Source: Oscillospiraceae bacterium | GTDB lineage: Bacteria; Bacillota; Clostridia; Oscillospirales; Acutalibacteraceae | Assembly: GCA_003505905.1 (NCBI GenBank) | Contig: DNXM01000022.1 | Location: 16,823 to 28,197, forward strand | Direction: 5' to 3' | DNA length: 11,375 nt | Part shown: positions 6,888-11,375 of the stretch, in pieces | Numbering within the stretch: the stretch's first letter is position 1 | Layout: every line of letters begins with the position of its first letter | The notes under the pieces: generated by a model | What the model was told of the DNA's origin: nothing | Databases searched by the model: none | Seen by the model: the letters and a program-made list of their open reading frames with translations, nothing else | Translations under genes and position numbers: made by a program

Positions 6888-7121
6888 TTAAAATTTATCC
6901 GAATGAATAAAAACCGTTGCCACAAATTTCAATATCAACTTAAATAGGTAAAAGATTCCGTAAACGATACCGAAAAGAGCGGAAGCAATTATTTTTGCAA
7001 TAATGTTTACAGCGCCCTTTTCGTTTAACCATCCACCTTTTCTGCTCCAATATTTCCAGCCGCTGTAAAAAGCCCAGATAAAATACACCACGAAAAAAAT
7101 AACATAAATGTAATCATCCAT
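6888..7121 (-). CDS. Small two-helix membrane protein of unknown function
   Basis: The ATG at 7121 was chosen because GAGGAGG lies eight bases upstream (7130-7136). A longer frame to 7175 lacks such a site. The 77-residue product has two hydrophobic segments, about residues 5-20 and 40-68, separated by a basic, aromatic stretch with SGWKYW and RKGGWLNEKG. The loop between them carries most of the charge. I do not recognise the family with confidence. Small two-helix proteins of this size can be channel-like, immunity-like or assembly subunits, but nothing here decides between these. It lies between the Cys-rich gene (57 bases upstream) and the secreted protein gene (24 bases downstream), in the same operon. 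Confidence 0.75.
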   Translation of the reverse strand: MDDYIYVIFFVVYFIWAFYSGWKYWSRKGGWLNEKGAVNIIAKIIASALFGIVYGIFYLFKLILKFVATVFIHSDKF

Positions 7122-7178
7122 CGAATAAGCCTCCTCATAGTTGTAAAATCGAGCAGCAAAAACGCTCGGCTTCACAAA

Positions 7179-7370
7179 TCATCGTTTAGAATGTGACATA
7201 CAGCCTTGGCGCTCCGAGGGATAGTAATGTGTATGATACCAATTACAATATCCTCGACCGTTACTGTCTGTCTTTCGGGGTTCAAAATAAGCGCAATCGG
7301 AACAATTTCCGGTGCTGTAGCAGAACTCTTCGGTTGAAATAAACAGGGTCTTATCATTCTTTTTTTCCAT
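7179..7370 (-). CDS. Small Cys-rich protein, putative metal-binding
   Basis: The ATG at 7370 follows AGGAGGTGA (7379-7387), a full match to the anti-Shine-Dalgarno sequence. A frame upstream to a TTG at 7442 has no such site, so the 63-residue form is preferred. Cysteines fall at 17, 23, 26, 42 and 57, with a CSDC pair and a C-terminal segment GYCNWYHTHYYPSERQGC rich in Tyr and His. The CxxC pair plus two later Cys suggest a zinc or iron-sulfur site, which is inference from spacing only. There is no signal peptide or membrane helix. It is the first gene of the accessory operon. An overlapping frame (7172-7375) lacks this ordered Cys pattern and is taken as spurious. Function is unknown. Confidence 0.65.
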   Translation of the reverse strand: MEKKNDKTLFISTEEFCYSTGNCSDCAYFEPRKTDSNGRGYCNWYHTHYYPSERQGCMSHSKR

Positions 7371-7481
7371 AACATTATTCACCTCCTCACAATTGCTTTT
7401 TTCAATCAGAAACCATTCCCACACCTTCAAATCGAAAAGCAATCGGAGAATGCACGGAAATGCTCCGAAGATATTTGCAAA

Positions 7482-7499
7482 TTAGTGAAATATCACTAA
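7482..7499. promoter_or_regulatory. Operator O1, perfect inverted repeat
   Basis: TTAGTGA-AATA-TCACTAA is a perfect 7-bp inverted repeat with a four-base centre. It begins at the predicted transcription start of the minus-strand operon and covers roughly +1 to +18, a position where a bound repressor would block initiation. Its near copy O2 lies 72 bp away, centre to centre. The likely binder is the Cro/CI-type protein encoded at 7619. Confidence 0.75.
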
Positions 7500-7507
7500 C
7501 TGACTAT

Positions 7508-7536
7508 ACTGTAGCATAAAAAAGAAAATTGGTCAA
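7508..7536 (-). promoter_or_regulatory. Promoter of the four-gene accessory operon
   Basis: On the minus strand, TTGACC (7531-7536) and TACAGT (7508-7513) are 17 bases apart. A TG one base before the -10 hexamer makes it an extended -10 promoter. The start would be near 7500, giving a leader of about 130 bases before the ATG at 7370. O1 lies immediately downstream of the -10. Confidence 0.65.
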
Positions 7537-7553
7537 GCAAATAATAAAAATAC

Positions 7554-7571
7554 TTAGTTATATTTCACTAA
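7554..7571. promoter_or_regulatory. Operator O2, near-perfect copy of O1
   Basis: TTAGTTA-TATT-TCACTAA has the same half-sites and four-base spacing as O1, with one mismatch in the left arm. It lies about 50 bases before the regulator's start codon. It overlaps the region expected for that gene's -35, upstream of a possible -10 TATAAG (7585-7590). This suggests negative autoregulation. The plus-strand promoter itself is weakly defined. Confidence 0.7.
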
Positions 7572-7618
7572 CATTTTACCACTATATAAGATATCATTGC
7601 ATCGTAGGAGAGATGATA

Positions 7619-7864
7619 ATGGGTATATATCAACTTATAGTGAAACGAATATATGACCTTTGCAAAGAAAAGGATATTACGCCGAATGCATTAAGCTACT
7701 TAGCCGGCATATCTCAATCCACCGTAAAAAGCATTTTGAACGGCGAAAGCAAAAATCCGGGAATCGTGACGATTAAGAAAATATGTGACGGATTCAACAT
7801 TTCGATTGTTGATTTTTTCGACACAGAGGATTTTCGTAATCTCGAACAGGAATTTGAAGAATGA
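7619..7864 (+). CDS. Small Cro/CI-type (XRE) transcriptional regulator
   Basis: The 81-residue product is almost entirely a helix-turn-helix domain. The start at 7619 has AGGAGA seven bases upstream (7606-7611). An ATG at 7613 is too close to that site, and the longer frame from 7529 runs through the operator and promoter. Helix 2 is near residues 21-28 (TPNALSYL), the turn is AGIS, and the recognition helix is near 32-41 (SQSTVKSILN). GFNISIVDFF follows, typical of single-domain XRE proteins of the HTH_26 type. It diverges from the accessory operon and lies beside two matching inverted repeats, so it is probably the local repressor and its own regulator. No ligand or protease domain is present, so the inducing signal is not evident. 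Confidence 0.88.
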   Translation: MGIYQLIVKRIYDLCKEKDITPNALSYLAGISQSTVKSILNGESKNPGIVTIKKICDGFNISIVDFFDTEDFRNLEQEFEE

Positions 7865-7898
7865 AAAAACCGCACCGGAAAAAATCCGATGCGGTTTT
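7864..7898. terminator. Bidirectional hairpin terminator between the regulator and the acyl-CoA ligase gene
   Basis: AACCGCACCGGA (7868-7879) pairs with TCCGATGCGGTT (7885-7896) across one mismatch, with loop AAAAA. Plus-strand transcripts meet TTTT (7895-7898). Minus-strand transcripts meet six T after the stem (7864-7869). It starts at the last base of the regulator's stop codon and lies 14 bases beyond the ligase stop, so it serves both convergent genes. Confidence 0.85.
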
Positions 7899-7911
7899 AA
7901 TCATATGCGGT

Positions 7912-9663
7912 TTATTCTTCTTCGCCCGTGCCGCGGTTTTCTTTGCGGTGGCGCAGAATTTTTTGCGAGGTGCTTTTGATGAATTCTTTTTGACGGACGC
8001 TGACGGAGCGGATGTGTTTGAACGAGGGCATTTTCTCGTTCACCTCGCTGACAGCGGACTTGACCGCTTTTTCACGGTCTTCTTCGCTGATGCTGTCTTT
8101 GCCAAGCGCCGCACAAATTTCTTCGTCGTTCGGGTAAATGCTTGCCTTGACAATGGGCTGACCCTTGTCGTCGGTGTCCTCATAAACCATCGCTTCGCCG
8201 ACAATCGGGTTGAGCGACAGGTGGTATTCCAATTCTTCGGGATAAATGTTTTTGCCGTTTGCCGTAACAATCACATTCTTGCAGCGGCCTGCCATATAGA
8301 AGTGGCCGTCCTTATCGGCGTAGCCCAAGTCGCCCGTGTGGAAAAAGCCGTCCTCGTCAATGACCGCATCGGTCGCCGCTTGGTTTTGGTAATAGCCGAG
8401 CATGACCATGCCGCCCTTAACGCAAATTTCGCCGATTCCGTTTTCATCGGGGTCGAGAATTTTTGCCTGCGTGCCGGGCAGCGGTTCGCCGAAGGATTTG
8501 GTCAAATGCAGGCGGTCGTTGTTGATAATGGCGAGCGGCGCACATTCCGTCAAGCCGTAGCCGAACAGAATTTGAATGCCGAACGCTTTGAAATCTTCGA
8601 GAATCTGCGGGTCAATCGGCGCACCGCCGCAGATGATTAAGCGCATATTGCCGCCGAAGGTCTGCTGAATTTCTTTGAAAAAGACCTTGGAAAAATCCAG
8701 GCCGACCTTTGAACCGAACAGACAGATTTTTTTGCCGATTTTGAACAGCGCCTCGCCGTTTTTCTTTTTCTTGATTTCCTTGAGAATGCGGCGGTGAACC
8801 GTTTCCAACAGCAGCGGAACCGCAACGAAAACGGAAGGATTGAATTCCTTCATGTTTTTCAGCACATACTTAAAGCCCTCACAAAAAGTGACCTTTGCAC
8901 CGCAGTAGGGCGCAAAAAAGACCATGATGGAGCTTTCAAAGGTGTGGTGGAGCGGCAAAAGCGAAATGCCGCAGTCCTCGGGATAAATTTTGAGCACGCT
9001 CATGGCGGACATCACTTCAAAGCAGAAGTTGCGGTGGCAGAGCATGACGCCCTTGGACAGACCCGTTGTGCCCGAGGTGAACAACAGCGTGCACATTTTT
9101 TCGGGGTCGATTTCGGCGTCAATATAATGGCGGTCACCCTGCTCGACAAGGGCAGCGCCGGCTTCGACGATTTTTGTGAAGGAGAGCGCCTGTTCATCAT
9201 CCTCGTCTTTGTCAAAGCAAACCACAACAACCCCGTCGGGGATTTTGCCGCCGCTCAGCTTCGCCAGTGCTCTTTTGTCGCAAAAAATCATGCTGATTTC
9301 GGCACGCACCAAAATATCGTTGATGTCGTTGAACAGCAGCTCCTTGTCAATCGGCACAACAATGCCGACGCCGCACACGGTTGCCATATAGCTCAGACAC
9401 CATTCATAACGGTTGTCCGAAAGAATGGCGATGTTTTTGTTTTTATAGCCCATGTTCAGCAGTGCCGTGCCAAGGGCGTTGATGTCGTGTAAATAATCCT
9501 TATAAGTCAGCTTCACTGTTTCGGCAACGCCGCTTTTTTTGATTTCAAAGGCATAGCGGTCGCCGAAAAGCGTAAGAGTCTGGTTTAGCATATCCTTCAA
9601 GTCCCGAATTTGCCGCACCGGGTACATCGGTTTTGTTTCGATGACTCTTTCTTCTTTTTTCAT
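7912..9663 (-). CDS. AMP-binding long-chain fatty-acyl-CoA ligase (FadD/FAA1-like)
   Basis: The ATG at 9663 is preferred because AAGGAG lies ten bases upstream. The longer frame to 9723 would start at the predicted transcription start. The product has 583 residues, normal for the family. These enzymes adenylate a fatty acid with ATP and transfer the acyl group to CoA. Motifs in order are the phosphate loop TSGTTGLSKG (196-205), the YGLTE adenylate motif (369-373), TGDLG with D445, GRCKNVIV (459-466) hinge region, NGKNIYPEELE, and the C-terminal catalytic Lys in KSTSQKILR (K568). The N-terminal part matches the COG1022 type of ligase. No signal peptide or carrier domain is present, so it is cytoplasmic or membrane-peripheral. 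It has its own promoter and no co-oriented neighbours. The chain-length preference cannot be read from the sequence. Confidence 0.93.
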   Translation of the reverse strand: MKKEERVIETKPMYPVRQIRDLKDMLNQTLTLFGDRYAFEIKKSGVAETVKLTYKDYLHDINALGTALLNMGYKNKNIAILSDNRYEWCLSYMATVCGVGIVVPIDKELLFNDINDILVRAEISMIFCDKRALAKLSGGKIPDGVVVVCFDKDEDDEQALSFTKIVEAGAALVEQGDRHYIDAEIDPEKMCTLLFTSGTTGLSKGVMLCHRNFCFEVMSAMSVLKIYPEDCGISLLPLHHTFESSIMVFFAPYCGAKVTFCEGFKYVLKNMKEFNPSVFVAVPLLLETVHRRILKEIKKKKNGEALFKIGKKICLFGSKVGLDFSKVFFKEIQQTFGGNMRLIICGGAPIDPQILEDFKAFGIQILFGYGLTECAPLAIINNDRLHLTKSFGEPLPGTQAKILDPDENGIGEICVKGGMVMLGYYQNQAATDAVIDEDGFFHTGDLGYADKDGHFYMAGRCKNVIVTANGKNIYPEELEYHLSLNPIVGEAMVYEDTDDKGQPIVKASIYPNDEEICAALGKDSISEEDREKAVKSAVSEVNEKMPSFKHIRSVSVRQKEFIKSTSQKILRHRKENRGTGEEE

Positions 9664-9730
9664 TGATACTGTGCTCCTTTTGTTATCCCCCAAGTAGGAT
9701 GAATAATCCGAGTTATTCAACACGAATTAC

Positions 9731-9759
9731 ATTATATCAAAAATGTGAGGGGATTGCAA
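9731..9759 (-). promoter_or_regulatory. Promoter of the acyl-CoA ligase gene
   Basis: On the minus strand, TTGCAA (9754-9759) lies 17 bases before TATAAT (9731-9736). Initiation near 9724 gives a leader of about 60 bases. This argues against the upstream TTG at 9723 as start codon. Confidence 0.75.
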
Positions 9760-9763
9760 GCGA

Positions 9764-9983
9764 AAAACGCAAAAAAGGACAACATTTGTTAACAATTTAT
9801 TCAACTTTTAGCCTTTTGTATGATTTTCTCATCGCAAAAAACAGAGCATCTCACCAAAACGGAAGCCTTCACGGAAAGAAAACAAGCATCAACCAGGGTT
9901 GACCGCTATTTTGTTGTGTGCAATGCGACCGCCACAAGCTGTGGTATAACCGCAAAAAGTGCGGCGGAATCGGGCAAAAACGC
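9764..9983. other. Intergenic region without a credible gene
   Basis: No frame here has a start with a ribosome binding site or a recognisable product. It holds a 10-bp palindrome, TTGTTAACAA (9786-9795), and a short hairpin, CCACA-AGC-TGTGG (9932-9944). Neither has an assignable role. It separates the divergent ligase promoter from the rpsF promoter. Confidence 0.6.
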
Positions 9984-10012
9984 TTGACAGCGCAGGCAAA
10001 TTCTGCTATACT
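9984..10012 (+). promoter_or_regulatory. Promoter of the rpsF-ssb-rpsR operon
   Basis: TTGACA (9984-9989) and TATACT (10007-10012) are 17 bases apart, with TGC directly before the -10 (10004-10006). This is an extended -10, very strong sigma-A promoter, as expected for ribosomal protein genes. Initiation is predicted near 10019. Confidence 0.88.
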
Positions 10013-10017
10013 CCTAC

Positions 10018-10043
10018 TTTGTCGCACGATGTATTGCGACAAA
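10018..10043 (+). promoter_or_regulatory. 5' leader hairpin of the rpsF operon
   Basis: TTTGTCGC (10018-10025) pairs perfectly with GCGACAAA (10036-10043) over a ten-base loop, ACGATGTATT. It lies at or just after the predicted transcript 5' end. It may stabilise the mRNA. Autoregulation of rpsF-rpsR operons by an S6:S18-binding RNA is known in many bacteria, but I do not see that motif's CCG loop here, so that assignment is not made. Confidence 0.5.
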
Positions 10044-10097
10044 TCCTTGCCTCGTTTTCGAACAATCGGGGCCAAAGTCCATAAGGAGGTGCAAACA

Positions 10098-10385
10098 ATG
10101 TCAGCAAGCTACAATTACGAGATCATGTTGGTTTTCTCGGTAAAGAACGGCGATGAAGGCGCTAACGCTCTTCTCGAAAAGTTCAAGGGCATGATCGAAG
10201 CAAACGGCACTGTCGACAATGTTGATGTATGGGGTAAGCGCAAGCTTGAATATCTCATCAACGATGAAGCAGAAGGCTTCTATGTTGTCATCAACTATCA
10301 GAGTGCTCCCGAGTTCCAGTCAGAACTTGACCGTGTTCTCAAAATCACCGACGGCGTGCTTCGCTCCATGATCATCCGCAAGTAA
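10098..10385 (+). CDS. rpsF: 30S ribosomal protein S6
   Basis: This 95-residue protein has the usual S6 length. The start is fixed by AAGGAGGT (10083-10090), seven bases before the ATG. A much longer in-frame extension upstream crosses the promoter and is not real. S6 features include NYEIMLVFSV at the first strand, the highly conserved DVWGKRKLEYLINDEAEGFYVV (about 43-64) and the C-terminal helix and strand ending LRSMIIRK. S6 binds the central domain of 16S rRNA as a heterodimer with S18, whose gene is two places downstream. It is the first gene of the classic rpsF-ssb-rpsR operon. Confidence 0.98.
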   Translation: MSASYNYEIMLVFSVKNGDEGANALLEKFKGMIEANGTVDNVDVWGKRKLEYLINDEAEGFYVVINYQSAPEFQSELDRVLKITDGVLRSMIIRK

Positions 10386-10402
10386 GTGAGGAGGAAATTG
10401 CA

Positions 10403-10852
10403 ATGTTAAACTGTGCAGTTTTGATGGGTCGCCTTGTTGCCGATCCCGAGCTCCGCACCACACCGAACGGAATTTCCGTCACCGGCTTCCGCATCGCAGT
10501 TGACCGCAACTTTGTCCGCCAGGGCGAGGAGCGTCAGACTGACTTCATCGACATTGTCGCATGGAGGCAGACCGCCGACTTCGTCACCCGTTATTTTCAC
10601 AAGGGCTCGATGATTGCCGTTCAGGGCAGCATCCAAACCCGCAATTATGAGGACAAGCAAGGCAACAAGCGCACCGCATTTGAAGTGGTGGCAGACAATG
10701 TCAGCTTCTGCGGCTCCAAGGCCGAAAGCGGAACAACGGGCGGTCGCTCTTACGACACCGCTCCTGCCGCTGCCCCTGCCGTTGCTTACGCATCGGGCAA
10801 CACGGGCGACTTTGAATCCATCGACGATGATGACGATTCGCTTCCGTTCTGA
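10403..10852 (+). CDS. ssb: Single-stranded DNA-binding protein
   Basis: This 149-residue SSB begins 17 bases after rpsF, with GAGGAGG eight bases before the ATG. Residues 1-104 form the OB fold that wraps single-stranded DNA as a tetramer, with [18 protein letters not shown], the DFIDIVAW core and [14 protein letters not shown]. Residues 105-135 are a Gly/Ala/Pro-rich disordered linker. The protein ends in the acidic tip DDDDDSLPF, the conserved docking site for replication and repair proteins. Placement between S6 and S18 genes is the standard Firmicutes arrangement. This marks it as the chromosomal housekeeping SSB rather than a phage or plasmid copy. Confidence 0.98.
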   Translation: MLNCAVLMGRLVADPELRTTPNGISVTGFRIAVDRNFVRQGEERQTDFIDIVAWRQTADFVTRYFHKGSMIAVQGSIQTRNYEDKQGNKRTAFEVVADNVSFCGSKAESGTTGGRSYDTAPAAAPAVAYASGNTGDFESIDDDDDSLPF

Positions 10853-10893
10853 AACAAACTTTACCGAAAAATTTACAAAGGAGGAAACCAACC

Positions 10894-11139
10894 ATGGCAT
10901 ACGATAAGAATGACAGACGCAACAGCAGAAAAGGCCGCAAAAAGGTCTGCGCTTTCTGTGTTGATAAAGTTGAGTCCATCGACTACAAGGATGTCGGCAA
11001 GCTTCGCAGATTCACTTCGGAAAGAGCAAAGATTCTTCCCCGTCGTGTAACCGGCACTTGCGCAAAGCATCAGAGAGAGCTTACCACCGCAATCAAGCGT
11101 GCTCGCTATGTTGCTCTGCTTCCCTACACCAGCGACTGA
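10894..11139 (+). CDS. rpsR: 30S ribosomal protein S18, zinc-motif (C+) form
   Basis: This 81-residue protein is preceded by AAGGAGG (10878-10884). The S18 core is clear: [27 protein letters not shown] followed by [21 protein letters not shown]. CxxC at C19 and C22, together with C56 and H59, gives a potential zinc site as in the C+ forms of S18. The N-terminus is basic and probably disordered, as usual. S18 pairs with S6 on the 16S rRNA platform. It is the last gene of the operon and is followed by a strong terminator. Confidence 0.98.
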   Translation: MAYDKNDRRNSRKGRKKVCAFCVDKVESIDYKDVGKLRRFTSERAKILPRRVTGTCAKHQRELTTAIKRARYVALLPYTSD

Positions 11140-11150
11140 TATTGAGCCGT

Positions 11151-11175
11151 CGCTTTTTGCGAAGAACAAAAAGCA
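11151..11175. repeat. 25-bp direct repeat, copy 1, self-complementary
   Basis: An identical 25-base sequence occurs here and at 11351-11375. It contains GCTTTTTG-CGAAGAA-CAAAAAGC, a perfect 8-bp hairpin. This copy lies 11 bases after the rpsR stop codon and is not followed by a T-tract, so it is not an ordinary terminator. Confidence 0.85.
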
Positions 11176-11190
11176 AAAGGAAAGCATAAT

Positions 11191-11245
11191 AAAAGGTGTT
11201 TGTGTGTTGAGAAATCTCTCGATAACACAAGCACCTTTTTGTTTT
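11191..11245 (+). terminator. Rho-independent terminator of the rpsF operon
   Basis: AAAAGGTGTTTGTGT (11191-11205) pairs with ACACAAGCACCTTTT (11225-11239) with one G-U pair. A T-rich tract runs to 11245. It is the first strong terminator after rpsR. Confidence 0.88.
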
Positions 11246-11262
11246 TGAATCGTTGCTTTTTT

Positions 11263-11326
11263 AAGCGTTTTTTTGCCCACTCGATGTACCCGTGTACACC
11301 TTCGGGTCAAAGAAAACGCTTTTTTC
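11263..11326 (+). terminator. Second long hairpin with T-tract downstream of rpsR
   Basis: AAGCGTTTTTTTGCCC (11263-11278) pairs imperfectly with GGGTCAAAGAAAACGCTT (11304-11321), followed by a run of T (11320-11325). The loop carries an alternative short stem, ACCCG/CGGGT, and the palindrome TGTACA. It may be a backup terminator or a structured RNA. Confidence 0.5.
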
Positions 11327-11350
11327 ATCAAAAATCGCCGGCTCCCGACC

Positions 11351-11375
11351 CGCTTTTTGCGAAGAACAAAAAGCA
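11351..11375. repeat. 25-bp direct repeat, copy 2, at the window end
   Basis: Identical over 25 bases to 11151-11175, with the same 8-bp hairpin. The match reaches the last base of the window, so the true repeat may be longer. The spacing between copies is exactly 200 bp. Confidence 0.85.

Noticed and set aside
7371-7442. A 24-residue N-terminal extension of the Cys-rich protein from a TTG
   Set aside because: No ribosome binding site precedes the TTG, whereas a full AGGAGGTGA precedes the ATG at 7370.
7529-7618. A longer start for the small HTH regulator
   Set aside because: It would place operator O2 and the presumed promoter inside the coding region. The ATG at 7619 has AGGAGA at good spacing and gives a standard-length domain.
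8794-9492. A 232-residue frame opposite the acyl-CoA ligase
   Set aside because: It lies entirely over adenylation-domain coding sequence and has no start signal of its own.
9786-9795. TTGTTAACAA as a Rex redox-sensor site
   Set aside because: Rex sites have two TTGTTAA/TTAACAA arms separated by a few bases. This is a compact 10-bp palindrome and the sequence to its right does not provide the second arm.
10061-10075. CGAACAATCGGG as a LexA (SOS) box upstream of ssb
   Set aside because: Only one half-site matches the Gram-positive LexA consensus; the inverted half is absent.
9918-10097. N-terminal extension of S6 or a leader peptide upstream of rpsF
   Set aside because: The in-frame extension runs through the promoter and leader hairpin. 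S6 has its normal length from the ATG at 10098, which has a strong ribosome binding site.

Overview
The window looks like a chromosomal segment of a low-to-mid GC Gram-positive anaerobe of the class Clostridia, probably in the Oscillospiraceae/Ruminococcaceae neighbourhood. The grounds are strong GGAGG-type ribosome binding sites, sigma-A-type promoters, the rpsF-ssb-rpsR operon with a CxxC-type S18, the acetate kinase sequence, and a VanR/VanS-like two-component pair with a many-helix sensor. No species can be named from the sequence alone.

Layout: (1) 2-2918, the C-terminal part of an OmpR-type response regulator, overlapping a large six-helix sensor histidine kinase and closed by a strong hairpin terminator. 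(2) 2996-3664 on the minus strand, a PAP2-type membrane phosphatase with an atypical second motif, divergent from (3) ackA (3944-5158). Each of these two has a clear promoter in the shared intergenic region. (4) 5259-7898, a visibly more AT-rich accessory block. A small Cro/CI-type regulator on the plus strand diverges from a minus-strand operon of four small genes: a Cys-rich protein, a two-helix membrane protein, a secreted protein with an InlB-type repeat and a bacterial Ig-like domain, and a membrane-anchored Sel1-like protein that appears split by a one-base frameshift. Two copies of an 18-bp inverted repeat sit in the divergent promoter region and are probable operators. (5) 7912-9663 on the minus strand, a monocistronic fatty-acyl-CoA ligase with its own promoter. 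(6) 10098-11139, the rpsF-ssb-rpsR operon with an extended -10 promoter, a 5' hairpin leader and downstream terminators. A 25-base hairpin repeat occurs just after rpsR and again exactly at the window end.

Most of the window is housekeeping or common signalling. The part that could be an undescribed system is the cassette at 5259-7898. It has a dedicated repressor-like gene, a pair of operators, one promoter, one terminator, four co-oriented genes of mostly unknown function, and a frameshift at a T7 tract beside an 18-bp tandem duplication in the last gene. No integrase, transposase, CRISPR array, tRNA or rRNA was seen.
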